Positions 5,684 through 11,284 of a DNA stretch of 11,284 bases are shown one piece after another. Under the pieces are notes generated by a model. The model was not told the DNA's origin, did no database searches, and saw only the letters and a list, made by a program, of their open reading frames with translations. Source of the stretch: Fimbriimonadaceae bacterium (GTDB lineage: Bacteria; Armatimonadota; Fimbriimonadia; Fimbriimonadales; Fimbriimonadaceae); the NCBI GenBank assembly GCA_014380605.1, contig JACMJO010000465.1, positions 1 to 11,284 of the forward strand, read 5' to 3'. The first letter of the stretch is position 1, and each line of letters opens with the position of its first letter. Position numbers and translations under genes: made by a program.

Positions 5684-6444
5684 TGCCGACGTGCGTCGTG
5701 CTAGGGTCAGGCACCAGTAACGGGGTGCCGATGCTAGGAGTTGAGTATCCCGAGGCTTATCTTGCCAATCCAAGGAACTGGCGTACCCGGGCCTCAGTCT
5801 GCCTGCTTGGCCCTACGGGGAACCTACTTGTCGACTGTGCGCCCGAGCTACGGATTCAGATGGCGAGGGAGCGGATTTACGACGTTGAGGCGACTTTGAT
5901 CACCCACACCCATGCCGACCATGTCATGGGGATGGACGACTTACGGTCTCTGTGTGTTAAGACGAAGCGGGATATGCCGGTTTATGCCTGGCCCCGCTAT
6001 CAGGAAGACATCAAGCGAATCTTTCCTTATGCGTTTTCACCTCCCATCCCCGGGGTGGAAGTGCCCCGCTATGCTCTCTCCGACGTTCCCGACAAGATTG
6101 AGGTTGGCGGCATGTCGATCGAGACCATGGAGGTCGTTCACGGGAAAATTCCGGTGGTGGCGATTCGGGCGGGCTCCTTTGCCTACGTAACGGATGTATC
6201 CGAGATTCCGCCGAACGCTTGGTCGAAGTTACAAGGCTTGGAGACGCTGATCCTCGACGCAGTTCGCATCAAGCCTCACCCGAACCATTTTCACTTCGAG
6301 CGGGCAATCGAGGTTGCCTTGGAGCTAGGGGCACACAAGACCTACTTGACTCACCTCAGCCATGATTACGATCACGACGTTACCAATCGAAAATTGCCGG
6401 AGGGCATTGAGTTGGCGTGGGACGGCCTGCGGTTCGATTTTTGA
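5683..6444 (+). CDS. PhnP-like metallo-beta-lactamase-fold phosphodiesterase
   Basis: 253 residues, typical for PhnP-type MBL hydrolases. The N-terminus has the group signature GSGTSNGVPMLG (8-19) and RTRASV, then LLVDCAPELRIQM (48-60) and the metal-binding THTHADH motif (74-80: H75, H77, D79, H80), followed by GMDDLRSL. Further candidate ligands are the His in VVHGK, the Asp in YVTDVSE and the His residues of LTHLSHDYDH near the C-terminus. PhnP itself hydrolyses phosphoribosyl 1,2-cyclic phosphate in phosphonate use; no phn genes are nearby, so another cyclic phosphodiester or nucleotide substrate is possible. Cytoplasmic. Its ATG overlaps the stop of the DnaA-domain gene (TAATG), so the two are translationally coupled. 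Confidence 0.88.
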   Translation: MPTCVVLGSGTSNGVPMLGVEYPEAYLANPRNWRTRASVCLLGPTGNLLVDCAPELRIQMARERIYDVEATLITHTHADHVMGMDDLRSLCVKTKRDMPVYAWPRYQEDIKRIFPYAFSPPIPGVEVPRYALSDVPDKIEVGGMSIETMEVVHGKIPVVAIRAGSFAYVTDVSEIPPNAWSKLQGLETLILDAVRIKPHPNHFHFERAIEVALELGAHKTYLTHLSHDYDHDVTNRKLPEGIELAWDGLRFDF

Positions 6445-6586
6445 ACTTAAGGCAAGCTCTGACGAAGCACTTTAGCTTTGCACCATCGAAAACCTCGCAA
6501 AAACTCATAGGGTTGTCTAATGGAATCCGTTTGATAAGCCACTATCTATTATTGGGCCCCAGGGACCTGGCAGGAATACGAGTAAG

Positions 6587-6808
6587 ATGACTTTCATCAT
6601 CGCAGGAATAGCCGCAATCGTCGCATTGATCGGCGGAGTCCTAGCGAAAGTCGATCCAATCTCGTGTCTCACCAGGGCACTGCTGGCATTCTTCTTGGGA
6701 TGGATTGCTGCCCAACTGTGGCAGGTAATTCTTGTCTTGGTTGGACAAGGTCGAAGGTCGATGAGATCGACAGACGATGAAGCCGAAGAAGTATTGCCAG
6801 CGGCCTAG
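6587..6808 (+). CDS. Small two-TM membrane protein upstream of the sigma factor
   Basis: 73 residues: a first hydrophobic helix at about 2-20 rich in Ile, Ala and Gly, a short KVDPIS turn, a second helix at about 27-52 (ALLAFFLGWIAAQLWQVILVLV), then a charged tail ending in acidic residues. It has no enzymatic motif. The gene ends 36 bases before the sigma factor ATG on the same strand, which suggests co-transcription; in some flagellated bacteria small membrane proteins sit next to the sigma-28 gene, but I see no flagellar gene here. The ATG at 6587 is the obvious start because the first helix follows at once. Family not recognised. Confidence 0.65.
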   Translation: MTFIIAGIAAIVALIGGVLAKVDPISCLTRALLAFFLGWIAAQLWQVILVLVGQGRRSMRSTDDEAEEVLPAA

Positions 6809-6844
6809 ATACAGAATTCATTAAGTTTGGGCTTCAGAGGGATT

Positions 6845-7621
6845 ATGCCGCTTACACCAGAACAATTGAATCGCGCATGGCGAGAGTTTAAAGTCGAAGG
6901 ACACCCCACGGCGCGAGTCGAGTTAATCAATCATTACTCGTACCTAGTCAAGATCACCGCCGGGCGTTTAGTGACCAGCCTTCCAGGAGGCCTGGACAGG
7001 GAAGATCTGGTTGGTGCGGGGGTTATCGGGCTTATCAAGAGCGTCGATCAGTTCGACCCAAGCCGCGACGTCAAATTTGAAACCTATGCCATCGCCCTGA
7101 TTCGCGGAGCGATCCTCGAAATGCTCCGCGATGAAGACTGGGTCCCCCGGTCGATCCGAGAAAAGCTGAAGGCTTTGGACAAAGCGATGCATGCTCTAGA
7201 GAGGAGCCACGGCAGACCGGCGACCGAAGGCGAGATCTCAGAATACATGGGGATCACGAATGGGGAGGTCAACGAACTTCTGGTACGGATGGGCAGAACC
7301 AACATCTATTCGTTGGACGACATCCTGGGAACCAGTGACAGCGACGACCAAATCCACTTCATCGAGCTGATCGTCGACGAGAATTCGAATCCCGGAGGGG
7401 AAGTTGAAGGCAAAGAGATTCGTCGCATACTCGCCGCCGGTGTGGACAAACTTCCCGATAGAGAGCGACTTGTAGTCGCTCTTTACTATTTTGAGGGTTT
7501 GACGTTTAAGGAGATTGGCCGCGTCCTCGGTGTATCCGAGTCTCGCGTGTATCAACTTCACACTCAGGCGATGAACCGGCTTAGAAACTTTATGAGAGCG
7601 GAGGGCGCCGTCCACAGCTAA
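6845..7621 (+). CDS. fliA: RNA polymerase sigma factor, sigma-28 (FliA/WhiG) family
   Basis: 258 residues from the ATG at 6845, which has AGAGGG just upstream; a TTG at 6827 would add six residues (MGFRGI) and is less likely. Region 2 is intact: LINHYSYLVKITAGR, LDREDLVGAGVIGLIKSVDQFDP, then the -10-recognition stretch VKFETYAIALIRGAILEMLRDEDWVPRSIR, whose DWVPRS is diagnostic for FliA/WhiG proteins. Region 3 (GRPATEGEISEYMGI) and the region 4 helix-turn-helix (LTFKEIGRVLGVSESRVYQLHTQAM) follow. It directs RNA polymerase to sigma-28-type promoters, for flagellar genes in most Gram-negatives and for sporulation (WhiG) in Streptomyces. With no neighbouring flagellar genes, fliA versus whiG is open. 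Confidence 0.92.
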   Translation: MPLTPEQLNRAWREFKVEGHPTARVELINHYSYLVKITAGRLVTSLPGGLDREDLVGAGVIGLIKSVDQFDPSRDVKFETYAIALIRGAILEMLRDEDWVPRSIREKLKALDKAMHALERSHGRPATEGEISEYMGITNGEVNELLVRMGRTNIYSLDDILGTSDSDDQIHFIELIVDENSNPGGEVEGKEIRRILAAGVDKLPDRERLVVALYYFEGLTFKEIGRVLGVSESRVYQLHTQAMNRLRNFMRAEGAVHS

Positions 7622-7641
7622 GCGGACGCCGCCGAGAGGCG

Positions 7642-7866
7642 ATGGGCCAAGTCGACAGAATTCCATCCATCCACCCTGTGCTTCTTCAGGCGCAACCATC
7701 TTCGGGCGTCCAGATGCGCAAGGAAGGTCGCCAGCAATCTGGGGATAGTCCAAACCGCGACAAGTTGGAATTGCATGAGTTAGATTCGATTGACGATGAA
7801 CTCGAAGAGGAATCGTCTCCTCCAATCGAACTCTTTCCCGATCATGGGCTGGACCTCACGGCCTGA
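7642..7866 (+). CDS. Small acidic-tailed protein downstream of the sigma factor
   Basis: 74 residues starting 20 bases after the sigma factor stop, with GAGAGG ahead of the ATG. The N-terminus (MGQVDRIPSIHPVLL) is followed by a polar, apparently disordered basic stretch, then a strongly acidic segment LELHELDSIDDELEEE and a short proline-containing end. No domain is recognised. Position and small charged make-up would suit a sigma-factor partner such as an anti-sigma of FlgM type, but the sequence does not show the FlgM C-terminal helices, so that is only a thought. The minus-strand frame over the same bases is long but less protein-like. Confidence 0.5.
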   Translation: MGQVDRIPSIHPVLLQAQPSSGVQMRKEGRQQSGDSPNRDKLELHELDSIDDELEEESSPPIELFPDHGLDLTA

Positions 7867-7974
7867 TGCTATTGGCACGATTTTTGTTTCCTAGACGTTG
7901 ATCTGTCCGGAACCATCGTGCCGGGCCATTTTGCTTGCGCAGGTATTCTGTAACGCAACCGTTCGAGGAAAAAT

Positions 7975-9012
7975 TTGATTAGAAAACCCTTTATTGGACT
8001 TTGTTTTGCCGCATTCGCAGTTATTGGATGCGGGAAAGGTGGCGACGGCGACGTCCTGGCGGTCGTGAATGGCGAGACCATTCCAATGGCCGAATACTTC
8101 AAGACGATGGAACGCAAGTCGCGCGTCACGGCGATGGTCGATCCTCAGACGATGAGGGTGGATCAGTCGTCTGGGCGGATTGCGCCGCAAGTGATTGTTG
8201 TCCAGGTGCAGCCCTCAATCGCTTTTCAAGCATTGCAGGATTGCATCGTCAACACTGTGGTGAAGCAGTTGGCGGTCGATGAGGGCGTTTACCCGTCTGA
8301 AGCCGATATCGAGAAAGAGATCAAGCTCCAAGAGATTCGACGGCCGACCCTTGTCAAAGACCTTAGCGGAGAGGGCCTGTCGATCGACCAGATCAAGCAT
8401 GATTTGGGTATCTCACTAGCTCAGCACAATCTGAAATCGAAAGGCGTCACCGTCACCAACGAAGAGGTTCAGACGTACATCAAGGAGAATCCGAAGGAGT
8501 TCACGGTGCCGGCCAGTGCAGAACTGCTTTACATGGAAGTGCAGGACGACAAGACGCGCGACCTAGCCGACAAAGAACTAAAGGAAGGTCAACTTTTTGC
8601 CGCCGTTGCGCAACACTACAGCTTGCAGCCCGAAGGAAAGGAGAAGCAGTTCAGGTTCCCGATCTCCAACATATCCCAGATGAATCCAACGATTCAGAAG
8701 CTGGTTGGGGCAACTCGGGAATTGACCGCATCCACATGGATTCAGGACCCTCAAAGCAAGCGCTGGTTCAAGTTCTATGTTGGACGCAAGACCCCGGCAA
8801 AGCTGGCAACGCTCGATGAGTTCGCGAAGGAGCTCGTTAAGCGAGCCCTCAAAGAAAGAAAGGGTGGCCGCGCGAACGATCTGGACAAGCGGGTTATCGA
8901 AAAGCTGAAGGGTGCAAGCATTGCCATCGAGGTCAAATATCTTCAGGAGCCTTGGAAGAAGGCCTTTGAGAACCTGACAAAGAGCGCGAACGCAAAGCCA
9001 ACTGGCAACTAG
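7975..9012 (+). CDS. Peptidyl-prolyl isomerase/foldase lipoprotein, SurA/PrsA-like
   Basis: 345 residues from a TTG with GAGGA 5 bases upstream; no ATG start fits better. A lipoprotein signal is clear: basic MIRK, a hydrophobic stretch, then lipobox VIGC with Cys19. After a Gly/Asp linker comes the SurA/PrsA-type start VLAVVNGETIPMAEYF (27-42), a helical N-domain to about 160, and a parvulin-like segment from FTVPASAELLYMEV (166 on), ending in LDEFAKELVKRALKERKG and a charged helix. The parvulin segment is diverged: the usual GGxLG core motif is not visible, so isomerase activity is doubtful and a chaperone role is more likely. It would sit on the outer face of the inner membrane or in the periplasm. 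A strong terminator hairpin follows. Confidence 0.8.
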   Translation: MIRKPFIGLCFAAFAVIGCGKGGDGDVLAVVNGETIPMAEYFKTMERKSRVTAMVDPQTMRVDQSSGRIAPQVIVVQVQPSIAFQALQDCIVNTVVKQLAVDEGVYPSEADIEKEIKLQEIRRPTLVKDLSGEGLSIDQIKHDLGISLAQHNLKSKGVTVTNEEVQTYIKENPKEFTVPASAELLYMEVQDDKTRDLADKELKEGQLFAAVAQHYSLQPEGKEKQFRFPISNISQMNPTIQKLVGATRELTASTWIQDPQSKRWFKFYVGRKTPAKLATLDEFAKELVKRALKERKGGRANDLDKRVIEKLKGASIAIEVKYLQEPWKKAFENLTKSANAKPTGN

Positions 9013-9028
9013 GTTCAACCATAGAAAT

Positions 9029-9058
9029 GCGGTAAGTGGATATTAATCCACTTACCGC
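9029..9058. terminator. Bidirectional terminator hairpin between convergent genes
   Basis: GCGGTAAGTGGAT (9029-9041) and ATCCACTTACCGC (9046-9058) form a perfect 13-bp stem with loop ATTA. TTAATAATTT follows on the plus strand and ATTTCTAT on the minus strand, so it can end both the foldase transcript and the convergent gene at 9085-9396. Confidence 0.85.
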
Positions 9059-9084
9059 TTAATAATTTCTGAATGGGCCAGCGC

Positions 9085-9396
9085 TCAGACTGGCACTTGA
9101 TACATCCGGTGAAGTTCGTCGCTAAGAGACTTGCACTGCTCAGCGGTGAATTCATCGGTTCGAACGTACTCTTCCAACTCAGTTTCCAGACCTTCAAATC
9201 TGGGCGAAGTCCAAACGCCCAATGGGGGTTTGTTGGAATCGAGTTTGGTGAGGGTTAAGCGGATTTCGTTGCCTTCATCCACGCATCCCAGGCCATGCTT
9301 AATCAGATCAAATATCGACGTATAAACGCCGCTTACTTGGGAGTTTCCGGATTTTTCAACCTCTTCCACTACCCAGTAGAGTCTTCGAAACATCAT
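9085..9396 (-). CDS. Hypothetical protein, soluble, about 100 residues
   Basis: 103 residues, or 102 if the second of two adjacent ATGs (9393) is used. It begins MMFRRLYWVVEEVEKSG, has a middle with a predicted beta strand IRLTLTKLDS, and ends in a helical TAEQCKSLSDELHRMYQ. There are no cysteine clusters, membrane segments or catalytic motifs, and I do not recognise the family. A TATAAA element (9404-9399) lies 2 bases before the first ATG and 5 before the second; GGAG lies further upstream at a long distance. The gene converges on the foldase gene and shares its terminator. Its downstream neighbour in transcription order is none; the aminopropyltransferase gene lies upstream on the same strand. 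Confidence 0.65.
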   Translation of the reverse strand: MMFRRLYWVVEEVEKSGNSQVSGVYTSIFDLIKHGLGCVDEGNEIRLTLTKLDSNKPPLGVWTSPRFEGLETELEEYVRTDEFTAEQCKSLSDELHRMYQVPV

Positions 9397-9398
9397 TG

Positions 9399-9404
9399 TT
9401 TATA
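9399..9404 (-). promoter_or_regulatory. -10-like TATAAA abutting the start of the gene at 9396
   Basis: On the minus strand TATAAA ends 2 bases before the first ATG and 5 bases before the second (9393). If it is a promoter -10, the transcript would be leaderless and the second ATG would be the likelier start. No clear -35. Confidence 0.3.
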
Positions 9405-9538
9405 GATTCTCCTACTTTGTTGGCTACGATCCGTTGATCGCGGCTCACTTCACTGTTGAGTGTCGCACTGCTATGACGGCATGAACCATGCCATCGGTTC
9501 CTATTATGGGCCTATCTTTGGTTAGCGTTGCCAGATGC

Positions 9539-10468
9539 CTAGGCCGTCCAGACGAAAGGTTCATCGTCTGTTAATATCCTCCCATCCCTCTCTTTGGCCT
9601 CAAGCAAGTAGTCGGGAAGCGTGAAGACCGCTTGGTGGAAGCGCGGAGTGTAGTAGCGGTTCTTAACGCCCCGGTCTGTGAATCGCTTAGTGATTTCTCC
9701 TTGGGTTAGGGTGATCGGATCGTATTTCTTGCTCGCCAAAACGAAGCCCCAAGGCTGGAAGAAGGTGGTTACGATGCCGAAGTAGCCAGCCACATGGGGG
9801 AAGGTTTCCTTCATGCTCTCCAGAGTCTTCACACAGCTCATCATGCAGTCGGGATAGTTCTCGTTTGCACTTCCGGCTTGCATGGCAAAGACGCCATCGT
9901 CGCTCATGGCATCGGCAGCGATTTGGAAATACTCCTTGGTGAAGAGGAACTGGCCGGGGCCGTCTTCGTGAGGATTGGGGAGATCGCTGAGAACCACGTC
10001 GAAGCCCGCTCCTTTATGATCTACAAGCCATTGCCGCGCGTCGGTGTGAAGGAGCCGAGTTCGGGGGTCGTCAAATGCTCCTTGATGCCACTCGGGCATG
10101 TGGATCTTCACCATATCGACCAGTTCTTCGTCGATGTCGATCATATGAGCCTCTTCCACCGTGTTGTGCTTAAGCGCCTCGCGGAGGGTCGCCCCTTCGC
10201 CGCCACCGCAGACCACGACCTTCTTGGGGTTGGGATGAAGGGTCATTGCCGGCTGGCTCATGCACTCATGGAAGACATACTCGTCCATGATGCTGGTCTG
10301 GATGTTGTAGTCCAGGAAGAGAGATCGCCCGAATCGGGGGATGTCGGCAATCTGGTAGGTCTGGTATTTGGTCTTGCCCTCCAGAATCATCTTCTCCACG
10401 CGGTATTGCCAGATCGCGGCGGAAGTGTGAGTTTCGTTGATAAAGATTCCGGTGGCATCGCTGGACAT
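9539..10468 (-). CDS. speE: Polyamine aminopropyltransferase (SpeE/ACL5 family)
   Basis: 309 residues; transfers an aminopropyl group from decarboxylated S-adenosylmethionine to a polyamine. The N-terminal beta domain (about 10-60) has YQTYQIADIPRFGRSLFLD, followed by DEYVFHECM (62-70). The Rossmann-type core carries VVVCGGGEGATLREALKH (84-101), the acidic MIDIDEELV (109-117), a DAR at 143-145 and LSDLPNPHEDGPG (160-172), where D162 takes the place of the catalytic Asp. The GGGEG (Glu91, not the GGGDG of classic spermidine synthases), TLREALKH and the DL-x-x-P-x-x-x-GP pattern resemble ACL5-type thermospermine synthases, so the product may be thermospermine or spermidine. The gene is on its own between terminator-like hairpins; no SAM decarboxylase is nearby. 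Confidence 0.87.
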   Translation of the reverse strand: MSSDATGIFINETHTSAAIWQYRVEKMILEGKTKYQTYQIADIPRFGRSLFLDYNIQTSIMDEYVFHECMSQPAMTLHPNPKKVVVCGGGEGATLREALKHNTVEEAHMIDIDEELVDMVKIHMPEWHQGAFDDPRTRLLHTDARQWLVDHKGAGFDVVLSDLPNPHEDGPGQFLFTKEYFQIAADAMSDDGVFAMQAGSANENYPDCMMSCVKTLESMKETFPHVAGYFGIVTTFFQPWGFVLASKKYDPITLTQGEITKRFTDRGVKNRYYTPRFHQAVFTLPDYLLEAKERDGRILTDDEPFVWTA

Positions 10469-10515
10469 GGTTTGAAAGGCCCGTTTGGCGGGAGGCTCTA
10501 TTTTGGCATAGAAAT

Positions 10516-10543
10516 GCCCCTTAGGATTTGGGTCCTGAGGGGC
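10516..10543 (-). terminator. Terminator-like hairpin after the small lipoprotein gene
   Basis: GCCCCTTAGGA (10516-10526) pairs with TCCTGAGGGGC (10533-10543) over 11 bp with one G-T and a 6-base loop. On the minus strand it is followed by ATTTCTATG, a short T-rich tail. It lies 11 bases after the stop of the 55-residue lipoprotein gene and upstream of the aminopropyltransferase gene. Confidence 0.6.
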
Positions 10544-10553
10544 CGTGGAGGAG

Positions 10554-10721
10554 CTACTTATCTCCGTTCTCAGACCGTTGAATCACCGTGCCCGAAGGAA
10601 GTTTTTCCTTACCATCGGCGTCGGTGACGGGAGGCTTGACGGGAGTGTCGTCCGTGTGGGCACTAGACCCACAACCAACGGCGCAAGCAGCGATTGCAAT
10701 CATCGCGAGTATAGTTTTCAT
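10554..10721 (-). CDS. Small lipoprotein, 55 residues
   Basis: ATG at 10721 and TAG at 10556-10554. The N-terminus is a textbook lipoprotein signal: basic MK, a hydrophobic run (TILAMIAIAACAV), then lipobox AVGC with Cys17 followed by GSS. The mature part is only 39 residues and is polar, with charged and proline-rich stretches (DDTPVKPPVTDADGKEK) and an end TVIQRSENGDK. No fold or function can be named; it probably tethers to a membrane. No Shine-Dalgarno is present; TAAATT lies 3 bases before the ATG. Hairpins bracket the gene on both sides, so it should be a single-gene transcript. Confidence 0.78.
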   Translation of the reverse strand: MKTILAMIAIAACAVGCGSSAHTDDTPVKPPVTDADGKEKLPSGTVIQRSENGDK

Positions 10722-10731
10722 TTCAATTTAT

Positions 10732-10761
10732 GGATGGAAGGAGTGAAGACTCCTTCCATCC
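10732..10761 (-). terminator. Terminator hairpin after the prepilin-like gene
   Basis: GGATGGAAGGAGT (10732-10744) and ACTCCTTCCATCC (10749-10761) form a perfect 13-bp stem with a 4-base loop. It lies 9 bases after the stop of the gene ending at 10771 (minus strand) and is followed by ATAAATTG on that strand, a weak T content for an intrinsic terminator. It also overlaps the upstream region of the small lipoprotein gene. Confidence 0.7.
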
Positions 10762-10770
10762 GCGCCTACC

Positions 10771-11284
10771 CTAGTTTGTGAAGTAGCAGGGCGATCCCGT
10801 ACCAGGGTTGGTCGGGCAGGGTGTAGTGATAGTGTCGCGGAGCCATTGAATGTACAACCCGCAGGCCATTGCTGGCGGACGTGGGTTCGAGCTCAAGTTG
10901 GAGGTGGTTCCGTCTTCCTGCGCGATGAGCGCGTCTGGATCTGAACAGTAAGCGGTTCTTCCAAGTCCGGTCACGTCGGCCAATCGAATGTATCGGTTGT
11001 TGAAGGCGCCGGGCAAGATTCCGCCCATGACCTTGTGAGCCTTAGCATGTCCGTCAGCAAACACATAGTTGAACTGGCCGCCATAGCGAAGACCAGAGTT
11101 TGTAAAGCCAGTGTAGTCGTCTCCAGCAAAGCCAAGGCCGACCGTTGCGCGAGGAGTGTCGTATGTGTCGCCGAAAGCAAATGTTCCGGCTGGCTCAACG
11201 ATGCTGGTCATTGACTTGCCAGCGTTCATGTTGCCAAATCCACCGCCAGGTCGGGGAACGGCTACTTGCTTTTCGAGTAGTCCG
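10771..11284 (-). CDS. Prepilin-like protein with H-X9-DG-type C-terminus (DUF1559), 5' end outside window
   Basis: The frame is open to the window edge, so this is the C-terminal part (at least 171 residues) of a longer protein; the ATG at 11229 is internal. The segment SGLRYGGQFNYVFADGHAKA has the NYxFADGH core of the H-X9-DG domain found in DUF1559-type prepilin-like proteins, abundant in Planctomycetes and Armatimonadota, whose N-terminus (not seen) carries a type IV pilin-like methylation signal. The His that starts the motif is Tyr here, so the motif is incomplete. The rest is Gly/Asn/Thr-rich with few charged residues and three cysteines near the end, as expected of an extracellular protein. 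These proteins are probably exported and surface-associated; their function is unclear. Confidence 0.82.
   Translation of the reverse strand, partial: GLLEKQVAVPRPGGGFGNMNAGKSMTSIVEPAGTFAFGDTYDTPRATVGLGFAGDDYTGFTNSGLRYGGQFNYVFADGHAKAHKVMGGILPGAFNNRYIRLADVTGLGRTAYCSDPDALIAQEDGTTSNLSSNPRPPAMACGLYIQWLRDTITTPCPTNPGTGSPCYFTN

Noticed and set aside
6827..6844. TTG start for the sigma factor
   Set aside because: The ATG at 6845 has AGAGGG just upstream and starts directly with the usual family N-terminus; the extra six residues look untranslated.
7238..7825. 195-codon minus-strand frame
   Set aside because: Antisense to the sigma factor region 3-4 and the small downstream gene; composition follows the opposite strand's codons.
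7867..7900. Terminator at the T-run after the sigma factor cluster
   Set aside because: ATTTTTGTTT is present but no stem precedes it at the right distance.
9794..10627. 277-codon plus-strand frame
   Set aside because: It lies antisense to the aminopropyltransferase gene, whose motifs are unmistakable, and its product has no coherent domain pattern.
1..11284. CRISPR array, transposase or phage genes
   Set aside because: No regularly spaced repeats and no transposase, integrase or phage motifs were seen in any frame; the only repeats are hairpins and one pair of 16-bp direct repeats.

Overview
The window is a stretch of bacterial chromosome of medium GC content with mostly housekeeping-type genes. 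A free-living didermic bacterium of the Armatimonadota (Fimbriimonadia-like) or a relative fits best. The clues are an H-X9-DG (DUF1559-type) prepilin-like protein, an RNase E/G with a basic N-terminal tail, a WhiG/FliA-type sigma factor, and several starts that lack a Shine-Dalgarno but have a -10-like hexamer just upstream. This placement is inference; no rRNA or marker gene is present to settle it.

Layout. 1-1330 is an accessory-looking patch: a GIY-YIG-fold protein that has lost its catalytic residues, a hairpin-rich non-coding stretch with a tRNA-like element whose halves are in swapped order (minus strand), a helical ORF that may be a gene remnant, and a small membrane protein. 1312-1969 is a long non-coding leader with a promoter-like sequence and a ~118-bp imperfect inverted repeat, ending at an RNase E/G gene (1970-3769). 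A two-TM membrane protein whose start codon lies inside a perfect inverted repeat, and a peptidase E (S51) homologue, follow on the same strand.

5075-6444 is a translationally coupled pair: an orphan protein with a DnaA domain I-like N-terminus, then a PhnP-like metallo-beta-lactamase phosphodiesterase. 6587-7866 holds a two-TM small protein, a sigma-28-family sigma factor and a small acidic-tailed protein, probably one regulatory unit. 7975-9012 is a SurA/PrsA-like chaperone lipoprotein, closed by a strong terminator hairpin shared with a convergent hypothetical gene.

9085-11284 lies on the minus strand: the hypothetical gene, an ACL5/SpeE-family aminopropyltransferase, a 55-residue lipoprotein gene, and the 3' end of a prepilin-like protein gene running off the window edge. 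Terminator hairpins separate the last three, so they look like single-gene units.

Functionally the window covers RNA decay, peptide turnover, envelope protein folding, polyamine synthesis and sigma-factor control. No mobile element, CRISPR array or obvious defence locus was found. The most unusual items are the permuted tRNA-like element, the leader and overlapping ORF ahead of the RNase gene, the start-codon hairpin at 3793-3835 and the orphan DnaA-domain protein.
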